The notes beneath the pieces are model-generated. The model was not told the DNA's origin. It saw only the letters and a program-made list of their open reading frames with translations, and searched no databases. A DNA stretch of 64,000 bases from Aralia elata (lineage: Eukaryota > Streptophyta > Magnoliopsida > Apiales > Araliaceae). This document shows, piece after piece, positions 33,660 through 45,203 of the stretch. How positions within the stretch are numbered: position 1 is the stretch's first letter; the number at the start of each line of letters is the position of its first letter. Location of the stretch: the NCBI GenBank assembly GCA_034770075.1, contig JAVJAP010000028.1, positions 62,001 through 126,000 on the forward strand, given 5' to 3'. A program made the translations under genes and the position numbers.

Positions 33660-34430
33660 AATATCTCGAAAATTATGTAGCCAATAATTATCTCGAATCC
33701 AAGCCTAAAAAGATCTATAATCACCGATAATTAAGCACCAATTTGGTCCCTTCCTGACTCCTGTTTTCCACGATGGGGGCATGTGTCAGTGTTTTGAAAT
33801 TCATACCGTTTATTAAACCGGCCATAAAAAATAGGCTTACGTTTTGATCGTTCTTCCAAGACGGCCCCACATTTGGGGCTAGAGTTGTTGGGCCTTTGCA
33901 TTGAGTCTATAAAAGTAGAGCCAATAGGCTTGCAAGTTGTGGACAAAGTGACATATCACATAGACATTCTAGTCAAGTCAACCCATGACAAATAATGCAT
34001 CATTCTAAAATTTTAAAGATATATTTTAATTTTAATTTTTTTTTATCCTTATACATATTACGTTTAGACTGAGGATCGAGGGAATGAAATGAAATGAAAT
34101 AAAATAGAATGCATAAATAGAATGAAAAATAGTATATTTAATGATCATTTTGTAAGATAAATCATTCTGATTGAATGACAATTTATTTCATTCACTTTGA
34201 TTTTTATTCCATGTGAGAAGTGGTGAAATAAAATCTATTCAAATAGAATGAATATATGTGATAATTTTGTCATCATATTACATCACCAACTACCAACAAA
34301 AACCAAACATATACTTGAAATACGTTAAAATCTTTTCATTCTTTTCTTTCAATGCAAACGCAATATTAATACTTGCGAGAAAGGTAGTACCGTTGACAGA
34401 ATAATATTTAATCTACCTAAAATATAAATT
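33660..34430. repeat. Segmental duplication, copy 1, downstream part
   Basis: From CGAAAATTATGTAGCCAATA (about 33667) through GGGGGCATGTGTCAGTGTTT, TTGGGGCTAGAGTTGTTGGG and AAGTTGTGGACAAAGTGACA to TTAATACTTGCGAGAAAGGT (about 34365) it aligns with 62285-64000. Copy 1 contains a GAATG-rich MITE-like stretch at about 34080-34260 that copy 2 lacks. Copy 2 contains two insertions that copy 1 lacks. Confidence 0.82.
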
Positions 34431-34704
34431 AGGACATGTTAAGAATATTACGTGATGTTATAGTTTAAAATCAAATATGTATCTTTAATTTTGAACAAAC
34501 AAAAAGAAATGCATCTCTTTTTTTTTTTCGTTTTAAACGGAAGGGGTTGCTATCTTTATAAATTGAGATGTTGTGGACTAGTTTGAAAAACTTGTTTTCT
34601 TTTAATTTTATTCCACTGGGTTTTGGTTCAGTCCAAAGTAGATGATGCTAACTGGTAAAGGTGACTTGGTCAATTGTGCAACTCACATTAGTGAAAAACT
34701 TGTT

Positions 34705-34788
34705 CATAGCAAATGATAGCTATTGATCAATTTTTGACCACAGTATCCTAGACCCTTCATTTTGAGATCTTACGGCTGCGATTTTTTT
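34705..34788. mobile_element. Truncated copy of the intron MITE
   Basis: CATAGCAAATGATAGCTATT and CAGTATCCTAGACCCTTCAT repeat the left half of the MITE at 31091. The right half is missing. Confidence 0.7.
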
Positions 34789-35209
34789 AAAAAAAAGCTA
34801 ATGACAAAACTGTCCCTTCAAGTTTGGACGAAAATCAATTTGATATTCAAAGTTTGGGAATCTTCAATCAATACCTCTAAGTATTTTAAAACAACAAATA
34901 CGTTCCTTTCTGGTCTAGAATATCGTTTGACTAATTTTTTTTTATACTTTGACATTCTCAATACATTTGGCTTGTATTTGACTTGTATTTAATAAGTATT
35001 TTCTCAAATAATGTTATTCTTTACTTTGTTCATTTCCCCCAACATTTAAAATTAAAAATAAAATAAAATCTTAACATTATTTATAAAATCAATGACAATA
35101 AATAATAAATTAAATATAAATATAATTTTCTTTTTGAGTGACACATTTATAAATATAAATATTAATATCTCTCAAGTCCAAACGATATCGTATAAAATTA
35201 TAAGGTATT
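34789..35209. other. AT-rich spacer, nothing recognised
   Basis: No gene, repeat or RNA signal was found. Confidence 0.5.
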
Positions 35210-35594
35210 TCACATATTTTTAGATAACGTGTACTTTCGAATCTCTCTAGCTAGGTATAGATGTAGCTCGATTACTTTAGCAACAAGGCTTGATAAGAGG
35301 AAACATGCAAATGCTAATACTTCGTAGACAATTAGTATTTTTCCCACTCCTGTTCCAGCATGGCACTCTTTGCGGTTTTCGAGGCTTTGTTGGCCTCGGT
35401 TGGCGTAGGACAAGCCGACGAAAACCGCCACCGTGAATAGGGAATTGACACTATCATCAATAGCTTTGAAATGAACATCTTTTATAATATCTCCTTTCTT
35501 CTTTTGTTGCTCGTTCCACTTTTTGATCATTTAATCAACTAGTGCCTCATTCGCAGTTGGATTTTCACCGATTTCTTTCTCTTGCGAATTTGTT
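35210..35594 (-). pseudogene. Last exon of an unidentified membrane protein, with a nonsense codon
   Basis: A splice acceptor (CCTTCTTTTAG) at about 35600-35595 on the minus strand opens a frame that reads QEKEIGENPTANEALVD, then TAA (35533-35531), then 106 residues. These contain two hydrophobic stretches (SLFTVAVFVGLSYA and ILIVYEVLAFACFLLSSLVA) around a conserved-looking QSLENRKECHAG loop. The layout resembles small plant membrane proteins of unknown function. I do not recognise the family with confidence. No 5' exon was found, so it is either a broken remnant or a gene whose last coding exon begins at the ATG after the stop. Confidence 0.45.
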
Positions 35595-35756
35595 CTAAAA
35601 GAAGGGAAACAAAACAAAATTAGTTCGCTATTATAACAAAATTAGTTCACAGTTGGAATATTCCGTCCACGATAAGTCTCTCGTAAATATATTAAAACCG
35701 ACGGAATTCCGTCGTAACATGCGATTGGGTATTAGTTAGTTTTTTTTCAAAAATAA

Positions 35757-36890
35757 CGGTATTAATTAATTTTTTTTAAAAAAATTAAGTCAATCCTATA
35801 CGGTCAAATAGTATAAAACATTGAAGATCCAATCCTCATGTATATCTGTTTGTATATACACGTATGTGTATGTGTATGTGTATTGCTCTTGTTGTTCTTC
35901 ACCAATTTCCTCTTTTCCCTCTCATATCAATCTCTATGTAATTTCCGAAGGTACAATTTCCTCTCTTCTCTATCTCATCTTTATATGTGTTTGTGTTGCA
36001 ATTTGAGATCGGTGTATCGATTTTTCTGGATACCCACACATACGGAGTCTTTTTGCAGTAATATTCTTGTGCCTTTGCCATGGTGAATAGGAGAGACCAA
36101 GAAACTGCAACCGTTTATAAAACGTACATTGATGCAAGGCGGTGCAATTTTTATTTTTTAATAACCGTATATTGTGGTTATGACCGCGTATACACTCTTG
36201 AAATTGTACTACAAATCGCACCAAACCACACTTTATAATAAATTATATGTGTTTTATATATATTAATATATTAAGTTGTAGTGCATATAATAAAATTAAT
36301 TTTATTTATTTCTTATGAATTTTAATACTTATACGTATAATATTACCATATTACCACAATCCTAAGGCCTAATATGTAAAGAATTACTGCAAGTTTAAGC
36401 GGTAACTTTTTATGCAGTAAAATTACTTCCTATTGCTGGGCAACAAATCATTTCCCACTCAAAAGTTCTCTCCTCTGACCTCTTCCCTTTTTCTTTTTAC
36501 TTTTTCAGTATTTTTTTCCGATGAAGTACTAATTAAACAAGGACAAGCATACGATTTACGTCGTTGTGGACCACACAAATGATTAGTTATTTTGACGCCG
36601 TCGTATTTTATCGAATATTTTTTGACAGATAGAATGTTCTCCAATAGAAAAAATATTTCCCGACATACTTTTTATTTTATAATTTGCACATTTTTTATTT
36701 TATAATTTGTACATATCTACCTTAACTATATCAGTTTATCAATTTAACACCTCACTGTTTAGCATAATAATTATAAGAAGAATTAAATTTTATTCAATAA
36801 AATTTGGGGTCTTACAACAGTATTAATTAGTTTTTTTAAAAAAATTAAGTCAATCCTATACGGTCAAATGGTATAAAACATTGAAGACCC
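35757..36890. repeat. Direct repeat pair about 1.06 kb apart
   Basis: A block of about 75 bp (AAAATTAAGTCAATCCTATA, CGGTCAAAT.GTATAAAACA, TTGAAGA.CC) occurs at 35757-35830 and 36817-36890 with few differences. The enclosed DNA has no coding capacity. It includes a GTATGT-type microsatellite near 35855-35885. It could be a small LTR-type (TRIM-like) element or a simple duplication; no primer-binding motif was recognised. Confidence 0.65.
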
Positions 36891-38855
36891 GATCGAATAC
36901 ATGGACGGGTCGGGTATTCTGGCCAATTTTGGCCGGAATCTAAATTTGGGGGCTATATTGTATGAAATTAGGTACTTTATGTAGTAAATTGTAAGCTCAA
37001 ATATTTTGGAGGCTGAATTATGAATTTGATGGTACTTGATATAACATAAATGTATTTAGCCCAAGTCAAAAACACCAAAATCATATATAAGTAACACAAA
37101 CAATACTTTTGTACATGACGCTAGACCACAATAATAATTAGACATCGTTACGACATGGAGTTCAAACGACCACATATATACTTATAACACATCCTATCTT
37201 GAGACAAATTTTGATAGCGGTCCATTCTTCTTACGTTCTTCCTTATCCGTGCATTATTATGTTGCGTGGAAAAACAAATATTCGACTTAGTTCGTGAAGC
37301 CATATATGTCTTACAAACTAGAAGTAGATAGACTGCTCGTGAAAGCACTCGTATAGTATAATCTATCTACATCATGATTCGTAGTGGCAATCTGTTGGCA
37401 TGTGTCAGCTTCACTTGTGTGTTGGACTTACTCCACTACCCTGTTTCTATCAACCAGTGCTCTCTTTAGTTTGGTAAGAAATTTGCTAAGTGATACACTT
37501 CGAGAATTATGGAAAGTTTTTAGAAAAGGATTTGGATGTTTCAACGGAGCACATGAGTCTAACCTATTATTTGTCCAATCATTTTTGTTTATTGTAATTA
37601 ATGTATGATATTATTGTGTCATAAATAGACCAATGTAAATACTATGAATTGTAACATCTCATCATAATGAATTTTGTAACCTTCATATTTAAACACAATA
37701 AATCTCAATAAATAATTGTAAATATTTTTATTTTTTTAAAATTTATCCAATAGAGTCCAAATTGATAGGTTCTTTCATTGCAAATTAAATATTTCTAGCA
37801 ATTGCTTCTATGACATTGATTTCAAACGAAATTGGTAACCACGAATTTTCAGTTTTATTTTTTTCTTAAAAGAAAATTTTGAAACACGTGATAAATACTT
37901 CGGCCATTGACAAAGTTCCTTTTCTTTTTTGTTCCCATTTAAAACTAAGTAATTAATTAAATTAGATGCCTGCATGTGAGGATTAAATAAGAAATGAGGC
38001 AGCTGAGCAGAGAGGGGATGACAATTGCAGGACAATGACTCTTCGAGGCATCATTAATTAACATAAAATTGACGACTGATCGAGAGGGAATGCGATTGAT
38101 TGACGTCTTATATGTGGAGTTTGCTTTCTTCTTAAAATGCGTCCACGCTTGTTAAAAACTCATAACCCAAACTTATGAAAAATATTAATTTAACCAATAC
38201 AGTTTTCATTGTAGATGATTACCCTTGCCTTTCTTTTTCTTTTTTTTTTTTGGTGCAAATGAATCCTTACCTCATCACTTACGTTTGTTTGAATGAGATA
38301 TTCTCTTAAATGTTAGTATACAAACCCTAAGGTACAATGACTAGGCTCGCAAGATCGAAAGCCCGAAGGCCTACACAGCAGGTCTGGAGTTAGAGCCCAC
38401 CAATTATGAGGGTCCCACCTGGTGGAAGGCGACCGAGAGATAAGGACAGCTGGAACCCTTTGAAAAATCACATTAGTCATTTGTGTAGGGTATGGGGTAG
38501 GGCAATCGTCCGTCTTGGACATCTCATGTGGGTTAGCCCCAACTGCTCCTCGATGGGACGTGTTCGAAGGGACTTTCCAAGACTCTCACATAAAAAGAAC
38601 GTCTGACCACGTGTAGAAGTTAGACACTAATTTAATAGTTAAAACTCTTAAGATTGATATTGTATTTCTCTTTCCACTTACTAAGAACCACATCGGAGGT
38701 GTCTTAGTTACCCACCGTGAGGACATTCGTGTAGGTCCGAAGGAGTCGGGCTCACATCGGAAATCGGAGGATATAGCATCATCAATACATATGTTCAATT
38801 CCTATCATCAATCAATACGTTCTTCAACTGAGACTACTACCTAGAGAGAGAGAGA
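36891..38855. other. Intergenic region upstream of the UGT pseudogene
   Basis: No supported gene. From about 38330 to 38770 the base composition becomes clearly more GC-rich, with motifs such as CACCTGGTGGAAGGCGACC and CACATCGGAGGTGTCTTAG. This looks like a solo LTR or another TE fragment, but it has no second copy in the window. A 74-codon frame at 37384-37608 has no recognisable features. Confidence 0.5.
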
Positions 38856-39782
38856 ATGGAGGAGGAGAAGAAAGGTCCTCATGTTCTGGTTCTCCCCTAC
38901 CCTGCCCAAGGCCACATAAACCCCATGCTCCAATTCTCCAAACGCTTGGTCTCCAGAGGCATCAAAATCGCACTTGCAAACACTGTCTACATCTCCAACT
39001 CCTCCGTGCTTGCTCAGTCCAAGCCCAACTTCCCCATCAATTTCGACACCATTTCCGATGGTTTCGACCAAGGTGGCTATGCCCAAGCACAAACCGCTGA
39101 TGCCTACCTTTCAAGTTTAGGTACCATCGGCTCTCAAACTCTAGCCAGTCTCATCAAAAAACTCGATGAATTTGGCCGCCCTGTCGATGTGCTCGTTTAT
39201 GATGGGTTCCTGCCTTGGGCTCTTGATGTAGCCAAAAAGTTTGGACTGCTTGGAGCTGTGTTTTTTACTCAGTCTTGTGCTGTCAATAACATATATTACC
39301 ATGTCCATCAGGGACTTGTTTCTCTCCCACTTTCTCAATCATCATCATCAGTCCTTTCCATTCCTGGATTGCCACTGCTTCAATCTTGGTAGACCCCACC
39401 TCCAAAAAAATTCTTTGATTTGGTAGTCAATCATTTCTCTAACGTTGATCAAGCAGATTGGGTCTTTTATAACACTTTTCACAAATTGGAGGAAGAGGTA
39501 CTATATATATATATATATACTAGTGTTGAACCCGTGCCTCCGGCACTGCAGACTACCACTGCCACTGCCACTTCGGTTAGCACTGCCGCCGTTGGTATTC
39601 TCTCCTCCGCCGCTCCGATTGGAAGATGGGGATGAGGAGGAAGAGGAATATATGTTAGTCTTTTGATATTTCTCTATGTATTTAGAGATGGACGGTTTGA
39701 TTTATCCAAACTTTTGGATGGTTGAGATGATTTTTTAGGATGGGCGGGAAAGAAATTTTTTTTCAAAATAAGTTGTATTTTG

Positions 39783-39819
<37 letters not shown>

Positions 39820-40768
39820 CTTCATTTTTTTTTTTTAAAATTTTGATGTGAACATGCATCTACTAGCGTCTTTTGGTGTGTTCTGAAACCTTCTGACCCC
39901 AAAGCGCCTTAAAACATGATATATGTAGCTTGTCGAGATACTTATCATTATTTTGGAGCAACCCTTGGAATTATTTGGATTTGAATTATGTGAGAATTTA
40001 TGGTAAAACTCTGTTTTTCCTTTTTGATTATATATAGGTGGTTGAGTGGGTGGCAAAATTGTGGAAGGTGAGGACAATAGGACCAGCACTTCCATCGATG
40101 TACCTAGATAAGAGACTGGGAGATGATCAAGACTATGGTGTCAATCTCTTCAAGCCAAAGTCCGGGGCTTGTATGGACTGGCTAAAGGATAAACCTAGTG
40201 GCAGGGTTTTATATGTTTCATTTGGGAGCGCGGCCAAACTTGAAGCCGAACAAATGGAAGAAATAGCATGGTGTCTTAAAGACGGCAATTTTAACTTTTT
40301 GTGGGTTGTGAGGGCATCAGAAGCTGCAAAGCTTCCAAACAACTTTATCAACGAGACATCTGAAAGGGGTTTGGTTGTGACATGGAGTCCTCAACTGGAG
40401 ATATTAGTGCATGATTCAGTAGGGTGTTTTGTTACACATTGTGGGTTTAATTCTGTTCTTGAAGCGATAAGTTTGGGAGTGCCAATGGTGGCGGTGCCAC
40501 AGTGGACAGATCAACCGGTGAACGCCAAGTATGTGGACGAAGTTTGGCATATGGGGCTCTGCACTAGGCCGGATGAGAAGGGGATTGTGAAAAGTCAAGT
40601 GCTGGAGTCCTGCATATAAGGGAGATTCTGGAGGGAGAGAAAGGAAAAGAGATCAAGAAGAACGCGTTTAATTGGAAGAATTTGGCTAGACAAGCCATTG
40701 ATGAAGGTGGAAGTTCAGATAACAACATTGACGAATTTGCAGCTCAATTATGGCTCTCTGCTACCTAA
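38856..40768 (+). pseudogene. UDP-glycosyltransferase, UGT74-like, inactivated
   Basis: Exon 1 (38856-39497) begins MEEEKKGPHVLVLPYPAQGHINPMLQFSK, with the family's N-terminal catalytic histidine in GHINP. It contains a nonsense TAG at 39390-39392 (after IPGLPLLQSW). A GT-AG intron (39498-40037) holds two TA microsatellites. Exon 2 starts at 40038 (VVEWVAKLWKVRTIGPALPS) and carries the PSPG box (WSPQLEILVHDSVGCFVTHC...QWTDQ, about 40384-40515), which binds the UDP-sugar. It has HCGF where most members have HCGW. A frameshift near 40590-40610 diverts the end; the normal C terminus is readable in the next frame to 40768. The family glucosylates small acids and hormones such as salicylate in the cytosol. 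The upstream frame is otherwise well kept, so inactivation looks recent. Confidence 0.88.
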
Positions 40769-41509
40769 TATTAGGCAGTAGCCGTAATTGAACTCCACCA
40801 GAAGACTAAATTAATATATGATTGTGAAATAATGCTGCCTCAATTGCTCATGTAATTCTCCATTATCAATAAGTGGCTTGCTTTTCTTCTTGTTACTAAT
40901 TATGCTGCCAGATTGCTCATGTAATTAATTATCTGTTAAATAATTGGATGGTAGAATAATTAAAGAAAAGGGATACAAGTTTTACGAGTTGGTTTCTTTA
41001 ATTTAGATTTCCTTCACACTTATTATATTGTTGTTTAGATGAAAATATAAATATTTTTACTCTTTCACATAGTATTGATCGCGATCCATGGAAAATAACA
41101 CATCAATTTATTAAACGGAGTCACTTCCTACAAAATTGCTAAATATATTTAGTTAAGCATTGATAAATTATAATGTACAATTTCTCATACATTAATAGAT
41201 TGTGTCTTACAACCCACTAATGTAAGTTCGTTTAGATATATTTAGGATTTACATAACTTTTATCTGCATATTTAATACCTACCTCACCCAACTAACAATA
41301 AAAGTAGCAAAATGATATATTGCAAATGTTTACGTCGACTATATAATTGTCAGTTACGTGGATAAATATTAATGGTAACTATTTTGAAAATATGTGTAAT
41401 AAGTAGGACACTCTTCTAATTCTATCCAATCTCATGTATTAATATTTTTCGCTATAGTAATTCAGTACAAATTTGTCGCAACATACAACAGGAATCATCA
41501 TAAAAGTGA

Positions 41510-41564
<55 letters not shown>

Positions 41565-42028
41565 CTGACAAAGAAAGCTAGTGAAAGAACTAACAAACAA
41601 AGCTAGTGAAAGAAACTTCAGTGCCATCTTAAGGGCCTACGTATTGAAATACTAACACTAAATATGTTTCTGTGCCAATGTTGCATTACGATTAATGGAT
41701 ATATTAAACTCATGTCGATGTTTAGAAAGAAGAAAAAGAACTAATTAACCAATATCGACCCACCTGGCGGACTGACGAATTGGAAAGGAAGAATCAATCA
41801 TGTCAGCACTTCCATCCATGACATCGTGAACCAGATGATTAAGAAATCGAGCATAGATATTCTCAGACAATTGGGAATATAGGAACTTACCATGTGAGAA
41901 ATCTCAAGCATGATAATATTCGATTTTACTTATCACAGTAGAATACATAAACTTTCAAACCTTTCTCCGGAAGCCAAGAAACTGATGTTCCCATGGGAAC
42001 CAACGTGCCTTGTTGACAGCATCATTAT
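40769..42028. other. Intergenic, AT-rich, with a (TA)n microsatellite
   Basis: No gene was seen. A pure TA run occupies about 41511-41561. Confidence 0.6.
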
Positions 42029-42841
42029 TCAACCTTTCTCAGGTAGTTTCACTGTCATTGTACCTAAGAAAGCGAAATTCAGCAGAAAATAAGGAGTGGT
42101 TCTGACTATAATATAAAGTTGTATTAATTTCCCTTCAAATTCCGCCATCCACACAAGCCAACAACTTCCCGGTTCACCCACATCCATAGATAATTCTTCC
42201 CACAATTTATTATCCATATTTAATACAACCCCCCAACAACCTTCAGTAACAAAGCAGTAGACATGTTCACCAATAATTACCAAAATTGGTTCGACGCAAT
42301 AGAATTCCCGCCGCTGTACATAGGAATGCTCAGTCCACACTCGATCACCAGGGTACGCTGTTCTAATGGTAACTTCATCATTAATACGTGTATAGAACCA
42401 GAGGACCACACATCGAGGATAGCCCTCATAGGTGGTGGAAAAGGAAGCAACATAGGGGTGATCCAATCGTTCTACATGGGGCATCTTGATTATATCCTTT
42501 GTAACATGGTTTATCAAGAACATGGATAACTTTGCTGATCTCATAAGAATCCATCCTTGTTTTGAGGCTAGGACTATAGAGTACATCAACTTGGGTAGGT
42601 CAACCGTAAATCTCTTCTTTCTTGTAATGCAAATAAACTCCCTTACACTGCTTCTTAGGTCAACATATTGCATGATCCATGGCATCCCATCCCCAACAGA
42701 TTGCTTTTTGTTTGGATAAATTGCAGATGCACCTCACCAACCGCGACAAACCGCAGATAGTCGTATATCATCACACACATCTAACTTGTCCTTGATCATC
42801 CATAAAAGGATCACAGGAAGAAGAGACCACTTTCCTTCACT
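42029..42841 (-). pseudogene. F-box protein with DUF295 (KIB1-4-type) C-terminal domain, one nonsense codon
   Basis: On the minus strand a frame from about 42841 reads the F-box WSLLPVILLWMIKDKLDVCD followed by IRLSAVCRGW. It hits TGA at 42736-42734 and continues open for over 230 residues: NKKQSVGDGMPWIMQY, GWILM, YCVEPILVIIGEHVY, WEELSMDVG. F-box plus a DUF295 beta-propeller is a large plant family of SCF ubiquitin-ligase substrate adaptors. The normal C-terminal blocks are missing after 42029, so the gene is truncated as well as interrupted. No start ATG in frame was found upstream of the F-box. Confidence 0.78.
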
Positions 42842-43029
42842 TATTCTGCTACCCTCAGTTGCAGGCACCTGGAGCTGATAGCCCTCTCCTCTACAAGTAT
42901 GCAAAACAGAGGAACAAGGAGTTGGGCATCCTGAAGCACAAAGTGTTTAAGATCATCACAAACAAGCCCCTCAAATTAAATTCCCTTTACAAGAAAAGAA
43001 TCTTAGAACCATACCCCCGTGAAGCATAA
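42796..43029 (+). other. Open frame without start, opposite and next to the F-box remnant
   Basis: The plus strand is open from 42796 to a TAA at 43027-43029. It reads a protein-like stretch in which a CAG acceptor-like site (42862-42864) precedes APGADSPLLYKYAKQRNKEL and ILKHKVFKIITNKPLKLN. Composition looks more like coding DNA than the surroundings. I do not recognise the family; it may be an exon fragment brought in by a transposon, or chance. Confidence 0.2.
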
Positions 43030-43318
43030 CAAGTTGAGTGACAAAAGCTGGGCATCATTTTGGACAACGGTCCAAAGATTCAAAGTAGGTTCAAAGATAG
43101 CTCAATAAGCACAGTTACGGGTCAAGTAACTAGTAACCATTAACTACACATATGGTTTCCCCTAATTGAGGTAGTTTAATACGTGGTGTCACAAGGGTTG
43201 GTTATACCTGGAATTCTGAAAGATGGCCACAGCAGAGTACAGTTCCCATTACTCAGTTACAGCTAGGTCTGTTAATGGCAGGCTTGGATTGCTCGAGTCC
43301 ACTATAAATGAATATGAA

Positions 43319-45203
43319 CAAGGCGGATGTACTATCAGGGCAGCATAGGCAGCTGCCTATGCTGACTTTTTTTTTTATATAGGTATAGGGGTAGGGGTAG
43401 GGGTAGGGGTAGAGGCAAAAATATAAGTTAATAAACTCAAGGGGGGCAGATTAATGGAAGAGTTAAACTTGGAGGAGGCAAAAAAAAATAGAAAATAAAA
43501 GTTTCTTTCTAATTCTAAATTCAAAGTACAGAGCATACTTAACACTCGTTCCTGCTTGGTGGCTGCTTCTACTTGGCTTTCGTTGCTCATTCCACTTCCT
43601 CCTTTAGAGCATACTACATCTCTGCGACGGGTACAGTCATACAAAGCATACTACATCTCTACCGCTCTGCGACTTCTCCTCTACTCCAATTGTTTTTGAA
43701 TTTGTTGTGTTTGTAAATTGTGAGTTGATTTTGAATGTTATGGCTTGATTTTGTTTGAATATAGAAAGCAAATTTGGTTTGAAGCGTTAAGCATACGGTT
43801 GAAATTGTAATTGTTTGGGAATCATTCAAATTGAACTATGATAAGTAACCGAAATAAGTTTCTAAATTGTATCTAAATGTTTTTTATTTTGAAATTCCTT
43901 TTTTAGTGTGGATTATGAATATTTATTTGTTATATATTATAGAATTCTATTTATATTGCATAAAATAATTGTTTGTTTGTTGTTGTTGTATACTTGTATT
44001 TTGATTGATTTAGGCATTCATGACATGTGGTCAAAATTCAAACGTTCCAAAAATGAATCATCAACATCACAATCCATCCGAGTCGATGACTACTCAAAAT
44101 CTCTCAAATGAAACCCCTATCCAAGAACTGTCTCAAAATATCAATTCTCAATCCTAAGTTGAATTCAATTTAGAAGAGGAACTTGTTGCGGATCCGGATG
44201 TAAGACCATCTATAATGGAATATGATGCTAACAAGAAAGAGAGTATTTGCCGAGGATATTTGCTTAAGGGCCCTCATCAATCAATGCTTACCAAATTCTC
44301 TCAGACTGTTATTTACGGAGAGAAACGTAGATTTAATCCCGAATGGTACAAAAAGTATGCCAGTTAGTTGGAATATAGTGAAAAGGAAGACGCGGTATTT
44401 TGTTTATACTGTTATCTATTCAAAGTTGATATTCGTGGTCAAGGGGGTGGGAATACATTTGTCAACAAGGGATTTAATAATTGCACAAAGACGAAATACT
44501 CATCTGAACATGTTGAAGAGTCACCTAATAGTATTCATAGACAATGCATGTTAGCATGCCAAGATTTGAGGAACCGAAAGGAACACATAGATATCAAATT
44601 TGTCAATATATTTGACCAAGAAAAAAAAGAGATTAAAAGCTTCATTTGCTCTCATCTATTAAGTGTGTTCAGTTGCTTTTAAATAAGGGGTTGTCTTTCC
44701 ATGACCATGATGAATCAAATGCTTCAAAAAGGTAATATTTGTTTCTTTTTATTCTAAAGTTTTTATTTGTGAACAATGATGAAGTGAATAAAGTTGTGTT
44801 GAAAAATGCTACAAGGAATCTCAAATTAACAACACCTTCAGTCCAAAAAGACATTTGTAGTGCCGCTGCATTTTTGACCACAAAAGCTATAGTTGCAGAG
44901 ATTGGGGATAATTTTTTCTCTTTGTTAGTTGATGAGGCTTATGATTCATTAATTAAAGAACAAATGGTCGTTACTTTACGTTATGTTACCAAACATGAGT
45001 GCGTTATTGAGTGTTTTCTTGGCATTGTTCATGTTGCCAATACATGTGCTCGAACACTTAAAATCCGCCCCTACTGGGAACAAATTCTGGATCCACCCCT
45101 GAATATGGATCATGATCTTCTCCATCATGTGATTGATCATGATACCGATCCAACAAAACAAACAATGATCCAATTAAAAATTTTCTTTGCTACAAAAAAT
45201 TAA
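43319..45203 (+). mobile_element. hAT-type element remnant with ZMYM1/DUF4371-like gene
   Basis: The left end (GGCGGATGTACTATCAGGGCAGCATAGG, about 43322-43349) matches the left end of the hAT element at 63189. The two copies share further blocks: AATAAACTCAAG.G..GCAGATTAAT, and TATTATAGAATTCTAT...ATTGCATAAAATAATTG near 43930 and 63580. The right end was not found. A (GGGGTA)n run at about 43383-43412 resembles telomeric repeats but belongs to the element, as the second copy has a shortened version. Confidence 0.65.
44022..45123 (+). pseudogene. Zinc finger MYM-type 1 / TTF-domain DUF4371 protein (hAT-derived), broken
   Basis: From an ATG-like start (MWSKFKRSKNESSTSQ, 44022) successive frames read the family's blocks: RGYLLKGPHQS (44250), KRRFNPEWYKKYA then a TAG in place of a conserved residue (44364-44367 region), LEYSEKEDAVFCLYCYLFK (44368 on), SSEHVEESPNSIH, DLRNRKEHI. 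After a small intron-like gap (about 44732-44748) follow NNDEVNKVVLKNA, KLTTPSVQKDIC and FFSLLVDEAYDSLIKEQMVV up to VHVANTCARTLK. These are TTF zinc finger and DUF4371 segments of the ZMYM1-like, hAT-related family, normally about 700-800 residues. Only the N-terminal half is present, with at least three stops and a frameshift. Confidence 0.8.

Noticed and set aside
37384..37608. 74-codon frame in the intergenic region
   Set aside because: No homology, no splice context and low-complexity hydrophobic composition.
41439..41627. 62-codon minus-strand frame
   Set aside because: It is largely the translation of a TA microsatellite.
43383..43412. Interstitial telomere repeat
   Set aside because: The run is GGGGTA, not TTTAGGG, and belongs to the hAT-type element, whose other copy has a short version.
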